Positions 14,833-24,799 of a stretch of 64,000 nucleotides of DNA are shown here, piece after piece. The position numbers were made by a program, and so were the translations under genes. Origin of the DNA: Allomuricauda sp. ARW1Y1 (GTDB lineage: Bacteria > Bacteroidota > Bacteroidia > Flavobacteriales > Flavobacteriaceae); contig NZ_JACBZU010000001.1 in NCBI RefSeq assembly GCF_013407935.1, positions 868,001 to 932,000 on the forward strand, in the 5' to 3' direction. Numbering within the stretch: position 1 is the stretch's first letter; each line of letters opens with the position of its first letter. The notes beneath the pieces are model-generated. The model ran no database searches. It had not been told where the DNA came from and saw nothing but the letters and a program-made list of their open reading frames with translations.

Positions 14833-17217
14833 ATGGCAGATTCGACCTGTTATCATTGTGGAGATCAATGCGGTAGCCGCAGCGTGCAGTTTGATGATAA
14901 GGATTTTTGTTGCAATGGTTGTAAAACCGTTTATGAAATCTTTACATCGAACGGCCTGTCCACCTTTTATGAAATTGAGAGCAAGGCGGGGACCACACCA
15001 AACGAGATCAGACAGAAATATGATTTTTTGGACAACCAAGAAATCGTAGAGCGATTGGTAGAGTTCAATGAAGAAGGGGTGCAGGTGGTAAGCCTTAGCA
15101 TTCCCACCATTCATTGCAGTTCCTGTATTTGGGTGTTGGAGAACCTGAACAAACTGCATCCAGCCATATCCGTTTCACAAGTCGACTTTCCAAAAAAGAC
15201 CATTCGGGTCACCTATAAAACAGCAGATTTTTCCTTGAAGGCGCTTGCGCTTTTATTGGGAAGCATCGGGTACGAGCCTTACATTTCTTTAGAGGAATAC
15301 AATAAAAAAGGGAAAAAGGTCGATCGTTCCTTAATATATAAGTTGGGTGTGGCCGGATTTGCCTTTGGCAACGTGATGCTATTTTCCTTTCCCGAATATT
15401 TTGAGGTGGAGGAGTTTTGGTTGGACCAATACAAGCATGTGTTCCGCTGGTTGATGTTCGCCTTTTCCCTCCCCGTCGTTTTTTATGCATCTCAGGATTA
15501 TTTTATTTCCGCCTATAAGGGCATTCGTTCCAAATTGTTGAATATTGACGTGCCCATCGCTTTGGGGATACTGGTACTTTTTTTAAGGAGTACCGCCGAT
15601 ATCATATTCGATTTGGGTTCCGGTTTTTTTGATAGCCTAACAGGACTGGTGTTCTTTTTGTTGCTGGGGAAATTTTTTCAGCAGAAGACCTACGCCTATC
15701 TGTCGTTTGAACGGGATTACAAATCCTATTTTCCCATTGCCGTAACCCGTTTGAAGAAGAATGGGGAAGAAGAAAATATCCAAATCTACAATATCGAGGT
15801 AGGTGACAGGGTGCTGATCCGTAGCCACGAGATCATTCCTGTGGATTGTATCCTGATCAAAGGAACGGCCGAAATCGATTACAGCTTCGTAACCGGAGAA
15901 TCTGAACCTGTGTTTAAGGAATCGGGAGAGAAACTGTTCGCCGGTGGCAAGCAGCTTTCAGGTGTCTTGGAGGTGGAAGTGCTCAAATCGGTCTCCCAAA
16001 GTTATTTGACACAACTCTGGGGCAACTCTATATTCTCCAAGGATAAGGCCAGTCATTTCCAGACCCTTACCGATAGTATTGGCAAACGCTTTACCATTGC
16101 GGTGCTGAGCATCGCCACCTTGGCTACTATCTTCTGGTTGATTTTTGACCCAAGCCTGGCCTTAAACGTATTTACCTCGGTGTTGATTATCGCCTGTCCC
16201 TGTGCCATTGCATTGGCAGCCCCATTTACCTTGGGCAATATGCTTCGCATTTTTGGCAGATACAAGTTTTACCTGAAGAATACCAATGTAATTGAACGCT
16301 TGGCCAAAATTGATACAGCGATTTTTGATAAAACCGGAACACTTACCACCAACCAAAAGGATACCATACACTATGAAGGTATGGAACTCACAGAAGAGGA
16401 AACCGCACTTTTAAAAACGACCCTACGGGCATCCAACCATCCCCTGAGCCGATCGCTTTATAATATTCTAAAGTCCAATGCCATCATGACCTTGGAAGAG
16501 TTCCAAGAACATACCGGAAAAGGGATTGAGGGCAAATACAACCAACACTCCATCAAAGTAGGATCTGCATCTTATGTAGGAGAAAAAACATCAAACACCA
16601 TAGCGAACACCTCGGTCTATATCAGTGCCGACGAAGATGTAAAGGGGCGGTTTGTGTTCAAAAACACCTATCGGGAGGGGATGAGCAACATATTTGCAGA
16701 ACTGTCCAGCGATTTGGAACTGGGCATTCTTTCGGGGGATAATGACGGTGAAAGAGGACAATTGGAGAAAGTGTTGCCGACAAAAACAAGGATGCTATTT
16801 GACCAAAAGCCCGAGGATAAGTTGGAATACATCAAAACGCTACAAGAAAAACACAAAGTATTGATGGTAGGCGACGGCTTGAACGATGCCGGTGCGCTTG
16901 CCCAAAGCGATGTGGGCTTGGCAGTTTCAGAAAACATCAACGTGTTTTCGCCCGCTTGTGATGGAATTTTGGATGCCAGCCAATTGAGACTGCTTCCGAA
17001 GTTCTTGCAACTGTCCAGAAAGTCCATTCGGGTAATCAAATTGAGTTTTTTGCTCTCGCTCTGTTACAACGTGGTCGGCTTGTATTTTGCCGTAACCGGG
17101 CAGTTACAGCCAGTAATTGCGGCTATTTTAATGCCTTTGAGCTCCATTAGTATAGTGGTATTCACCACATTGGCCACCAATTATCTCGGTAAAGAATTAA
17201 AAAATCAAGAAAGCTGA
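14833..17217 (+). CDS. ccoI: Copper-transporting P-type ATPase CcoI/FixI
   Basis: A 794-residue P1B ATPase. The N-terminal cysteine-rich metal domain (CYHCGDQCG, then CCNGC, residues 6-30) typical of CcoI-type pumps is followed by an HMA domain with C95-S-S-C98. The membrane part has eight likely helices. The transport motif is C455-P-C457, the phosphorylated Asp is D499 in DKTGTLTT, and the hinge GDGLNDAGAL is near 680. It exports copper across the inner membrane to supply the binuclear centre of cbb3 oxidase. It is the first gene of the cbb3 cluster and is read from the shared FNR-type promoter. Confidence 0.93.
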   Translation: MADSTCYHCGDQCGSRSVQFDDKDFCCNGCKTVYEIFTSNGLSTFYEIESKAGTTPNEIRQKYDFLDNQEIVERLVEFNEEGVQVVSLSIPTIHCSSCIWVLENLNKLHPAISVSQVDFPKKTIRVTYKTADFSLKALALLLGSIGYEPYISLEEYNKKGKKVDRSLIYKLGVAGFAFGNVMLFSFPEYFEVEEFWLDQYKHVFRWLMFAFSLPVVFYASQDYFISAYKGIRSKLLNIDVPIALGILVLFLRSTADIIFDLGSGFFDSLTGLVFFLLLGKFFQQKTYAYLSFERDYKSYFPIAVTRLKKNGEEENIQIYNIEVGDRVLIRSHEIIPVDCILIKGTAEIDYSFVTGESEPVFKESGEKLFAGGKQLSGVLEVEVLKSVSQSYLTQLWGNSIFSKDKASHFQTLTDSIGKRFTIAVLSIATLATIFWLIFDPSLALNVFTSVLIIACPCAIALAAPFTLGNMLRIFGRYKFYLKNTNVIERLAKIDTAIFDKTGTLTTNQKDTIHYEGMELTEEETALLKTTLRASNHPLSRSLYNILKSNAIMTLEEFQEHTGKGIEGKYNQHSIKVGSASYVGEKTSNTIANTSVYISADEDVKGRFVFKNTYREGMSNIFAELSSDLELGILSGDNDGERGQLEKVLPTKTRMLFDQKPEDKLEYIKTLQEKHKVLMVGDGLNDAGALAQSDVGLAVSENINVFSPACDGILDASQLRLLPKFLQLSRKSIRVIKLSFLLSLCYNVVGLYFAVTGQLQPVIAAILMPLSSISIVVFTTLATNYLGKELKNQES

Positions 17218-17276
17218 TATATGTCATTTTCTGAAGAATACCATCACAGTAGTTTTACACCTAAATTCAGGCAGGT

Positions 17277-17486
17277 ATGAGTGTTATTTATGTGTTGTTG
17301 GCCATAAGCATAACGGTGGCCGTAGTCTTTTTTATAGCCTTTGTTTTTTCGGTAAAAAGCGGACAGTACGATGATACCTATACCCCATCGGTAAGAATGT
17401 TGTTTGAAGATGAGGTGATCAGGAACAAGGATAAATCAAACTCAAATAAAAAGGAAATCAAACAAACTAAAAGTACAAACCAATAA
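17277..17486 (+). CDS. ccoS: cbb3 oxidase maturation protein CcoS
   Basis: A 69-residue protein with one N-terminal membrane helix (MSVIYVLLAISITVAVVFF) followed by AFVFSVKSGQYDD, the conserved CcoS signature, and a short charged tail. CcoS is needed for cofactor insertion (haem b and copper) into CcoN in other bacteria. It sits 59 bases after ccoI and two bases before ccoNO. Confidence 0.92.
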   Translation: MSVIYVLLAISITVAVVFFIAFVFSVKSGQYDDTYTPSVRMLFEDEVIRNKDKSNSNKKEIKQTKSTNQ

Positions 17487-17488
17487 AT

Positions 17489-19690
17489 ATGGAAATACAA
17501 CAGTTCCGTTACGATAACAAAATCGTACAAAAGTTCTTATACGCCACCATACTTTGGGGCGTGGTGGGTATGGCAGTAGGCCTTTTGCTGGCCTTTATGT
17601 TTTTGTTCCCTAATGTTACAGAAGGTATCTCTTGGTTGAGCTTTGGACGCTTGCGCCCATTGCACACCAATGCCGTGATCTTCGCATTTGTGGGGAATGC
17701 CATTTTTGCAGGGGTATATTACTCGCTGCAACGCTTGCTTAAAGCTAGAATGTTCAGTGATGTCCTGAGCAACATCAACTTCTGGGGTTGGCAATTGATC
17801 ATTGTCGCCGCGGCGTTGACCTTGCCCTTGGGCTACACAACCTCCAAGGAATACGCCGAATTGGAATGGCCCATAGATTTGGCCATTGCAGTGGTATGGG
17901 TAGTTTTTGGTTGGAACATGATAGGTACCATCTTAAAAAGACGGCAAAGACACCTATACGTGGCAATTTGGTTCTACTTGGCCACCTTTGTTACGGTAGC
18001 GGTGTTGCACATCTTCAACAGTTTGGAGTTGCCGGTAACCGCTTTAAAAAGTTACTCGGTGTACGCTGGTGTTCAGGATGCGTTGGTACAATGGTGGTAC
18101 GGACACAATGCGGTAGCATTTTTCTTGACCACGCCTTTCTTGGGGTTGATGTACTACTTCGTGCCCAAAGCGGCGAATCGTCCCATATATTCCTATAGAT
18201 TATCCATCGTCCACTTCTGGTCGTTGATATTCATCTATATCTGGGCAGGTCCCCACCACTTGTTGTATTCCGCATTGCCCGATTGGGCTCAGAACCTTGG
18301 AGTGGTATTCTCCGTAATGTTGATCGCTCCATCTTGGGGTGGTATGATCAACGGTCTGTTGACCCTTCGCGGGGTATGGGACAAAGTGCGTACCGATGCT
18401 ACGTTGAAATTTATGGTGGTGGCCATTACCGGTTATGGTATGGCAACCTTTGAGGGTCCCATGCTTTCCTTGAAAAACGTAAATGCCATTGCGCACTTTA
18501 GTGATTGGATTATTGCACACGTTCACGTGGGTGCCTTGGCCTGGAATGGGTTCTTGACCTTTGGTATGATCTATTGGTTGGTGCCCCGAATGTTCAAAAC
18601 AGAATTGCACTCAAAAGGCTTGGCCAACTTCCATTTCTGGATCGGAACCTTGGGTATTGTATTGTATGCGCTGCCCATGTATGTGGCCGGATTTACCCAG
18701 GCACTTATGTGGAAAGAGTTCAACCCCGATGGCACCTTGGTATACGGTAACTTCTTGGAGACCGTAACCCAGATTATCCCCATGTACTGGATGAGGGCCA
18801 TAGGAGGTTCCTTGTACATCTTGGGTATGTTCGTACTGTTGTACAACGTAGTTATGACGATCAGGGCAGGCAGCAAAGTTGAGGATGAAGCTGCAGAAGC
18901 CCCGGCTTTGGAGCGTGTCGCCAAGCGAAGAGTGGCTGGGGAGACCTTCCACAACTGGTTGGAAAGAAAACCGGTACAGTTGACCATTTTGGCCACCGTA
19001 GCGATTCTAATCGGAGGTATCGTTCAGATTATCCCAACTATCTTGGTGAAATCCAATATCCCGACCATTACCAGTGTGAAACCCTATACGCCTTTGGAGC
19101 TCGAAGGCCGAGACCTTTATATCAGGGAAGGTTGTGTGGGTTGCCACTCACAAATGATTCGTCCGTTCCGAAGCGAAGTGGAACGCTACGGCGAGTATGC
19201 CAAAGCAGGGGAATTCGTGTACGATCACCCATTCCTATGGGGTAGTAAGCGTACAGGCCCCGACTTGTTGCGGGTTGGAGGCAAATACTCCGATAGCTGG
19301 CACTTGAACCATATGTACGACCCACAAAGTACTTCGGCAGGTTCCATCATGCCATCCTATCAATGGTTGGTCACCGACGAGCACGATCGTAGCGATGTAG
19401 AGGCTAAAATGGAAGCCATGGTACAACTGGGGGTTCCCTATACCGAAGAGGACATCGCCAATGCCCAACAATCCATGGCCGAGCAGGCAGAGGAAATCGA
19501 AAAGAGTCTTTATACAGACCCAGAATTCGAAAGGACCTATGAGGCGGACAAAAAATACGCCCAAGAAAACGGATTGGATTTTGTGGAAATGCGAGACCGT
19601 GAAATCGTGGCCTTGATAGCTTACTTACAGCGATTGGGTACCGATATCAAAATTGAAGGAACAGAAGAAACTATATCTCAAAACAAATAA
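17489..19690 (+). CDS. ccoNO: cbb3 cytochrome c oxidase, fused subunits I and II (CcoNO)
   Basis: A 733-residue fusion. Residues 1 to about 480 are CcoN: multiple membrane helices with histidine ligand regions such as LRPLHTNAVIF, YGHNAVAFFLT, GPHHLLYS and HVHVGALAWNG. After a soluble linker a new membrane helix (about 492-515) starts the CcoO part, with the haem c motif C549-V-G-C552-H553 and a later methionine region (SAGSIMPSY). The fusion of N and O is typical of Bacteroidetes cbb3 enzymes. It reduces oxygen at the inner membrane with high affinity and conserves energy. It is flanked by ccoS and ccoQ with two-base gaps. Confidence 0.95.
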   Translation: MEIQQFRYDNKIVQKFLYATILWGVVGMAVGLLLAFMFLFPNVTEGISWLSFGRLRPLHTNAVIFAFVGNAIFAGVYYSLQRLLKARMFSDVLSNINFWGWQLIIVAAALTLPLGYTTSKEYAELEWPIDLAIAVVWVVFGWNMIGTILKRRQRHLYVAIWFYLATFVTVAVLHIFNSLELPVTALKSYSVYAGVQDALVQWWYGHNAVAFFLTTPFLGLMYYFVPKAANRPIYSYRLSIVHFWSLIFIYIWAGPHHLLYSALPDWAQNLGVVFSVMLIAPSWGGMINGLLTLRGVWDKVRTDATLKFMVVAITGYGMATFEGPMLSLKNVNAIAHFSDWIIAHVHVGALAWNGFLTFGMIYWLVPRMFKTELHSKGLANFHFWIGTLGIVLYALPMYVAGFTQALMWKEFNPDGTLVYGNFLETVTQIIPMYWMRAIGGSLYILGMFVLLYNVVMTIRAGSKVEDEAAEAPALERVAKRRVAGETFHNWLERKPVQLTILATVAILIGGIVQIIPTILVKSNIPTITSVKPYTPLELEGRDLYIREGCVGCHSQMIRPFRSEVERYGEYAKAGEFVYDHPFLWGSKRTGPDLLRVGGKYSDSWHLNHMYDPQSTSAGSIMPSYQWLVTDEHDRSDVEAKMEAMVQLGVPYTEEDIANAQQSMAEQAEEIEKSLYTDPEFERTYEADKKYAQENGLDFVEMRDREIVALIAYLQRLGTDIKIEGTEETISQNK

Positions 19691-19692
19691 CC

Positions 19693-19881
19693 ATGTTGAA
19701 ATTTGTAAAAGAACATATGGAAACCATCGATGGGATAGCCAACTATCCCATGGTTTCCCTGCTCATCTTCTTTGTATTTTTCGTTCTATTGTTCTGGTGG
19801 GTCTTCACGGCTACCAAAGAGCACATAAGGGAGATGTCCGAACTGCCACTGGAAAACGAAGATCAACCAAACAAACTATAA
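19693..19881 (+). CDS. ccoQ: cbb3 oxidase small subunit CcoQ
   Basis: A 62-residue protein with one hydrophobic helix (about residues 20-42; MVSLLIFFVFFVLLFWWVF) and a charged C-terminus. Size, topology and position between ccoNO and ccoP fit CcoQ/FixQ, which stabilises the assembled oxidase. Confidence 0.88.
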   Translation: MLKFVKEHMETIDGIANYPMVSLLIFFVFFVLLFWWVFTATKEHIREMSELPLENEDQPNKL

Positions 19882-19885
19882 TATT

Positions 19886-20860
19886 ATGAGCACAAAAACA
19901 CCTTGGTGGATAAGAGTCCCGTTCCTATTCTTCCTAATCTTCGGATTGATGGAATTCTTTATAGACTCAGGGGACAAACCAGCAATCATAGAATATCCCA
20001 TCACACAGTTTTTTATGCTGTTGGTGTTGATGATCCTTATTGCGATCGAACTGATCTTGGCTTCCATTGAAAACATTATGTTCCAAACCCTTTCAGAAGA
20101 AGGCAAGGAACGTTATCTGGAAACCAAGAGCAAGAAATATGAATGGACATGGGCCAAAAACCTCATGGAAAGACTAACGCGTAGCCGCTCCATAGAGCGC
20201 GAGGGCGAAATTGTCCTCGACCATAATTACGATGGTATCCGCGAGTTGGACAATGTATTGCCTCCATGGTGGGTGTACCTGTTCTATGCGACCATAGTTT
20301 TTGGAGTGGTGTATTTGGTACGTTTCCATGTAATTGGTGATTACGACCAGAAATTGGAATATGAGCAAGAAGTAGCCGCAGCGCAACAGGCCATAGAGGA
20401 ATACAAGAGAACGGCCAAGGACTTGGTCGACGCCAGCACCGTGGAGTTCCTTTCGAATGAGTCGGATTTGGCAGCGGGTGAGAAAATATTCGAGTCCAAT
20501 TGTGTAGCCTGTCACATGGCAGATGGCGGCGGTGGAATCGGCCCCAACCTAACCGATAAATATTGGATTTTGGGCGGTGGTATCAAAAATATCTTTACCA
20601 CCATTTCTGAAGGTGGACGCGATGGCAAGGGTATGGTCGCTTGGAAGCAGACCTTAAAGCCGGCCGAAATGGCCCAGGTTGCCAGTTATGTGATGACCTT
20701 GGGAGGAACAACACCTGCCAATCCAAAGGAACCTGAAGGAGAAATATGGGTAGACCCCAATGCTCCTGAAGATGCCAATGGTACCGAATCTGAAACCGAA
20801 GAAACTGCACCGGCAGAAATGGGGCAGGCCACAGATTCAACAGAAGTTGCCATGAACTAG
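19886..20860 (+). CDS. ccoP: cbb3 oxidase subunit III CcoP, mono-haem form
   Basis: A 324-residue protein. The N-terminus has two hydrophobic segments (about 8-25 and 35-55), a linker with the CcoP N-terminal motif DNVLPPWWVYLFY (about 115-130) and another membrane helix. A cytochrome c domain follows with C206-V-A-C209-H210 and distal Met in GKGMVAWK. Only one CxxCH is present, whereas proteobacterial CcoP has two. The acidic tail (EDANGTESETEETAP) is flavobacterium-like. It passes electrons to CcoO. Confidence 0.92.
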   Translation: MSTKTPWWIRVPFLFFLIFGLMEFFIDSGDKPAIIEYPITQFFMLLVLMILIAIELILASIENIMFQTLSEEGKERYLETKSKKYEWTWAKNLMERLTRSRSIEREGEIVLDHNYDGIRELDNVLPPWWVYLFYATIVFGVVYLVRFHVIGDYDQKLEYEQEVAAAQQAIEEYKRTAKDLVDASTVEFLSNESDLAAGEKIFESNCVACHMADGGGGIGPNLTDKYWILGGGIKNIFTTISEGGRDGKGMVAWKQTLKPAEMAQVASYVMTLGGTTPANPKEPEGEIWVDPNAPEDANGTESETEETAPAEMGQATDSTEVAMN

Positions 20861-20911
20861 TCCCGTTGGGACACCCGGCAACCAAATATTTATCCATAAA
20901 CCACAAATGCA

Positions 20912-22321
20912 ATGGAAGAGAATTTTAGGGATTCCATAGGCACAATCACACAAGAAGGTAAAAGGAACTGGATTTTTCCAAAGAAACCCAGCGGAAGGTA
21001 CTATGATTACCGAAAGTATGTTAGTTACTTTCTGCTGATTTTCTTGATTGCAGCACCCTTTGTCAAAATCAATGGGCATCAATTTTTGCTGTTCAATGTG
21101 CTGGACCGACGGTTCAATATTTTTGGACTCCCGTTTTGGCCACAAGATTTTCATTTGGTGGTGGTGTCGATGATCATTGGAGTGATTTTCATCGCACTCT
21201 TTACCGTGGCCTATGGTCGTATTTTTTGTGGGTGGATGTGTCCCCAGACGATTTTTCTGGAAATGGTCTTCCGCCGGATAGAGTATTGGATCGATGGGGA
21301 TAGGGGTGCTCAAATGCGATTGGCCAAGGCGCCTTGGACAGGCAAAAAGCTGAGGAAAAGACTGCTGAAGTGGTTCATCTTCTTTGTCATCTCCTTCTTT
21401 ATAGCCAATATATTTTTGGCCTATTTGATCGGAAGCGACCAGTTGTTGGCCTACATTACCGATGGGCCCATGGCCCACTTGGGAACCATGATTCCCTTGT
21501 TGATTTTCACGGGAGTGTTCTATTTCATTTTTGCGTGGTTCAGAGAGCAGGTATGCATCATTGCATGTCCTTATGGACGATTACAGGGCGTGCTCTTGGA
21601 TGATAAATCCATTGTTGTGGCCTACGACCACAAACGTGGAGAGGGTGAAAATGGCCGGAAAAAGTTCAGAAAAAATGAGGATAGGGAAGCACTTGGACAT
21701 GGTGACTGTATTGATTGCCTGCAATGTGTAAATGTATGTCCCACGGGGATTGACATCCGCAACGGAACACAGTTGGAATGCGTAAACTGTACGGCCTGTA
21801 TTGATGAGTGTGACCATATCATGGAGAGTATCGATAAACCCAAAGGGTTGATCAGATACGCCAGCGAGGACGAAATTACCAATAAGAACAAATTTAAGTT
21901 CACTGCCCGTATGAAGGGATACACTGCCGTGCTCGTGGTTTTGATAGGAGTTTTGGTCGGGATGTTGTTCATGCGGAACGAGGTCGAGGCAAACGTATTA
22001 AGGTTACCTGGACAGTTGTACGAGCGGAAGGCGGACAATATCATCAGCAATGTGTATACTTATAAATTGGTGAACAAAACCACCAAGGATATCGAAAATG
22101 TGTCCTTTAAGCTGATGTCGCACAATGGGGAAATCAAAATGGTGTCACAAGATACATTCACAGTCCCAGCTGAAGAACTTGCGGAGGGAACGCTCTTTAT
22201 AGAGATTAACGCATCCGCACTCAATGGAGATAAAGATCAACTCGAAATTGGTGTTTACAGCGGAGAAAAACTCATAGAAACTACGGTGACACAGTTTTTG
22301 GCACCGAGAAGTTATAATTAA
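20912..22321 (+). CDS. ccoG: Cytochrome oxidase accessory protein CcoG
   Basis: A 469-residue membrane iron-sulfur protein of the RdxA/FixG/CcoG type. Membrane helices lie in the first 240 residues, with CGWMCPQT and ACPYGRLQG in between. A two-cluster ferredoxin-like domain (CIDCLQCVNVCP and CVNCTACIDECD, about 265-305) follows, then another helix (about 335-355) and a C-terminal Ig-like FixG domain. CcoG is implicated in copper reduction for oxidase assembly. Confidence 0.93.
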   Translation: MEENFRDSIGTITQEGKRNWIFPKKPSGRYYDYRKYVSYFLLIFLIAAPFVKINGHQFLLFNVLDRRFNIFGLPFWPQDFHLVVVSMIIGVIFIALFTVAYGRIFCGWMCPQTIFLEMVFRRIEYWIDGDRGAQMRLAKAPWTGKKLRKRLLKWFIFFVISFFIANIFLAYLIGSDQLLAYITDGPMAHLGTMIPLLIFTGVFYFIFAWFREQVCIIACPYGRLQGVLLDDKSIVVAYDHKRGEGENGRKKFRKNEDREALGHGDCIDCLQCVNVCPTGIDIRNGTQLECVNCTACIDECDHIMESIDKPKGLIRYASEDEITNKNKFKFTARMKGYTAVLVVLIGVLVGMLFMRNEVEANVLRLPGQLYERKADNIISNVYTYKLVNKTTKDIENVSFKLMSHNGEIKMVSQDTFTVPAEELAEGTLFIEINASALNGDKDQLEIGVYSGEKLIETTVTQFLAPRSYN

Positions 22322-22333
22322 AAAAAGAGATCG

Positions 22334-22780
22334 ATGAAAATCAATTGGGGAACCGGAATCGTATTGGCATTTATAGGCTTCATAGGCTTTATCCTATACT
22401 TTGTGGTACGGATGAGTACAGATGACAGGGCCAACCACGATTTGGTTACGGAAGAATATTATAAAAAAGAGCTGACCTATCAAAAACAGATAGACGCCTC
22501 AAAAACGGCGACCGAAATGGGTGCCAACCTTACCATTGAAAAAACGGACGAGGGTTTGGTCATTTCTTTTCCAGAACGTTTCGACCCCAAAAAAATAAGT
22601 GGAACAGTGTCCCTATACAGACCGTCTAACAAGCACTTGGATACTAACTTTCCTATAAGTTTGTCCAATACACATTTGCTCATACCTGACAATCGCTTGG
22701 TAGACGGTCGCTGGGACATTTCCATAGACTGGAATTACGAAGGTAACTCCTTTTTACATAAAGAAAAACTGGTATACTGA
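22334..22780 (+). CDS. ccoH: FixH/CcoH-family assembly protein
   Basis: A 148-residue protein with one N-terminal membrane helix (about residues 5-25) followed by a periplasmic domain. The motif DLVTEEYYKKELTYQKQID is the FixH/CcoH hallmark. It is required with CcoI and CcoG for cbb3 biogenesis in other bacteria. It lies 12 bases after ccoG and two bases before the SafE-like gene. Confidence 0.9.
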   Translation: MKINWGTGIVLAFIGFIGFILYFVVRMSTDDRANHDLVTEEYYKKELTYQKQIDASKTATEMGANLTIEKTDEGLVISFPERFDPKKISGTVSLYRPSNKHLDTNFPISLSNTHLLIPDNRLVDGRWDISIDWNYEGNSFLHKEKLVY

Positions 22781-22782
22781 TC

Positions 22783-23493
22783 ATGTTGACCTCTGCTTTG
22801 GTTCTGGGACTTTTGGGAAGTCTGCACTGTTTGGGCATGTGCGGACCCATAGCCTTTATGTTGCCTTTGGACCATAGCAACACCATGAAAAAGACCACAC
22901 AGCTCTCCATTTACCATTTGGGCAGATTGTTGGCCTACGGAATCATAGGGGTGCTATTTGGATTGTTGGGCAAGGGATTGGCCTTGTTCGGGATACAACA
23001 GAAGCTATCCATCGGGATAGGTCTGCTCATGATTGTCTTGGTATTGGTTCCTGCAAAATATCTGAACGGGCATAAGCTTTTAACGCCCATTTATTCGATA
23101 ATTGGTAAGGTGAAATCCAGACTTGGAGCCGAATTGAAAAAGAAAACACCGGACACCTTTTTGACCATTGGATTCCTGAACGGGTTTTTGCCCTGTGGGT
23201 TGGTATATATGGCCCTTTTGGGAGCTGTAGCCATGGGCAACGCTATGGAGGGAGGGCTTTATATGATGATTTTCGGCCTTGGAACCGTGCCGTTAATGTC
23301 GGTCGTAGTCTATTCCAAAGGAATGATCAGAGGTGCCATAAAAGCTAAAATTCAAAAATTGATACCGGTATTTGTGGTGATCATAGGTATTTTGTTTATT
23401 ATACGTGGACTTGGATTGGGAATCCCCTATGTTTCCCCCAAGGCGGCCCCTGCGGATGCAGTAACGGCGACCATAGAATGCCATCAACCCTAA
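22783..23493 (+). CDS. SafE/UreH-like membrane protein of the cbb3 cluster
   Basis: A 236-residue polytopic protein with about six helices. GSLHCLGMCGPIAFM (residues 12-26) and FLNGFLPCGLVYMAL (about 128-142) are characteristic paired cysteine motifs of the sulfite exporter/urease accessory-type (DsbD-like) domain often found next to ccoG/ccoH. It probably helps metal or thiol handling during oxidase assembly; that role is inferred from position. Confidence 0.85.
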   Translation: MLTSALVLGLLGSLHCLGMCGPIAFMLPLDHSNTMKKTTQLSIYHLGRLLAYGIIGVLFGLLGKGLALFGIQQKLSIGIGLLMIVLVLVPAKYLNGHKLLTPIYSIIGKVKSRLGAELKKKTPDTFLTIGFLNGFLPCGLVYMALLGAVAMGNAMEGGLYMMIFGLGTVPLMSVVVYSKGMIRGAIKAKIQKLIPVFVVIIGILFIIRGLGLGIPYVSPKAAPADAVTATIECHQP

Positions 23494-23508
23494 AAAATCA
23501 AATCCATA

Positions 23509-24777
23509 ATGAAAATAACATCAGCGGAAGAAGCGGTAGGAATTGTAAAATCAGGAGACCGGGTCTTTTTCCAAGGAGCGGCAATGACGCCCAACGAATT
23601 GATCGATGCACTCTGCGACCGTCACAAGGAATTGAAGGACGTGGAAATCATTTCCATTCATACCGAAGGAGATGCCAAATATACCAGGGAACCCTATTGT
23701 GAGGCCTTCACCCTGAACGCATGCTTTGTGGGCGGAAACGTTAGGAACTTCGTAAACTCGTATATGGGGGATTACATCCCTGTTTTTTTAAGTGAGATAC
23801 CTTGGTTGTTTGCCGACGAGTATTTGCCGTTGGATGTGGCCTTTGTTCAAGTATCCCCTCCGGACAAGCATGGTTACTGTTCGTTGGGAGTATCGGTGGA
23901 TGTGGCATTGCCGGCCATCCGAACTGCAAAAAAAATAGTGGCACAGATCAATCCGCAGGTGCCTAGAACCCATGGTACAGGTATTGTCCATGTCGATGAA
24001 ATCGTGTTCGCCACAGAGGTAAACAGGCCCATTCATGCACATCTTCCTACCGAACCTTCCGGAGTGGAACACGCCATTGGCAAACACGTGGCATCGTTGA
24101 TCGAGGATGGCGCAACCCTACAAATGGGAATCGGTAACATTCCCAATGCGGTCTTGTCCAACCTGGGCAACCACAAAAACCTGGGCATCCATACCGAAAT
24201 GTTTTCGGATGGCGTGCTGCCCTTGTTGGAAAGTGGTGTGATCAATGGAAAGGAAAAGGCGGTAAAACGCGGTAAAATTGTGAGCTGCTTCGCTGTAGGC
24301 TCTCAAAAATTATATGATTTCATCGACGATAACCCCATTTGTGATTTTAGGGATTCCGGTTATACCAACGACACGGCCAGAATCCGAAGAAACCCCAAGG
24401 CAACGGCCATTAACAGTGCCATAGAGATCGATCTTACCGGTCAGGTTTGTGCCGATACCATTGGAGGGTACCAATTCTCCGGGGTAGGGGGTCAAATGGA
24501 TTTTATGAGGGGAGCCTCGCTTTCCAAGGGAGGAAAGCCGATTATCGCCATGTCCGCTACTACCAAAAAAGGTGTTTCCAAAATAACCCCATTTTTGAAA
24601 CAAGGAGCGGGTGTAACCACCACTAGGGCACACATGCACTATGTGGCTACCGAATATGGCGTGGTAAACTTGTTCGGTAAAAACCTAAAACAGCGAGCCA
24701 GCGCCTTAATTTCGATTGCCCACCCCGATCATAGGGAAGAGTTGGAAAGAGCGGCTTACGAAAGATTCCATGGTTAA
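23509..24777 (+). CDS. Acetyl-CoA hydrolase/CoA-transferase family protein
   Basis: A 422-residue enzyme of the acetyl-CoA hydrolase / 4-hydroxybutyrate CoA-transferase family. It shows QMGIGNIPNAVL, the catalytic-glutamate region HTEMFSDGV (about 227-235), and the C-terminal CoA-contact segment QFSGVGGQMDFMRGA. It would move CoA between acetate and another acid such as succinate or butyrate, or hydrolyse acetyl-CoA. It starts 15 bases after the SafE-like gene, so it appears to be the last gene of the cbb3 operon. That placement ties it to low-oxygen carbon flow. Confidence 0.88.
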   Translation: MKITSAEEAVGIVKSGDRVFFQGAAMTPNELIDALCDRHKELKDVEIISIHTEGDAKYTREPYCEAFTLNACFVGGNVRNFVNSYMGDYIPVFLSEIPWLFADEYLPLDVAFVQVSPPDKHGYCSLGVSVDVALPAIRTAKKIVAQINPQVPRTHGTGIVHVDEIVFATEVNRPIHAHLPTEPSGVEHAIGKHVASLIEDGATLQMGIGNIPNAVLSNLGNHKNLGIHTEMFSDGVLPLLESGVINGKEKAVKRGKIVSCFAVGSQKLYDFIDDNPICDFRDSGYTNDTARIRRNPKATAINSAIEIDLTGQVCADTIGGYQFSGVGGQMDFMRGASLSKGGKPIIAMSATTKKGVSKITPFLKQGAGVTTTRAHMHYVATEYGVVNLFGKNLKQRASALISIAHPDHREELERAAYERFHG

Positions 24778-24799
24778 GTGGAAAATAAAGACAGAAATA

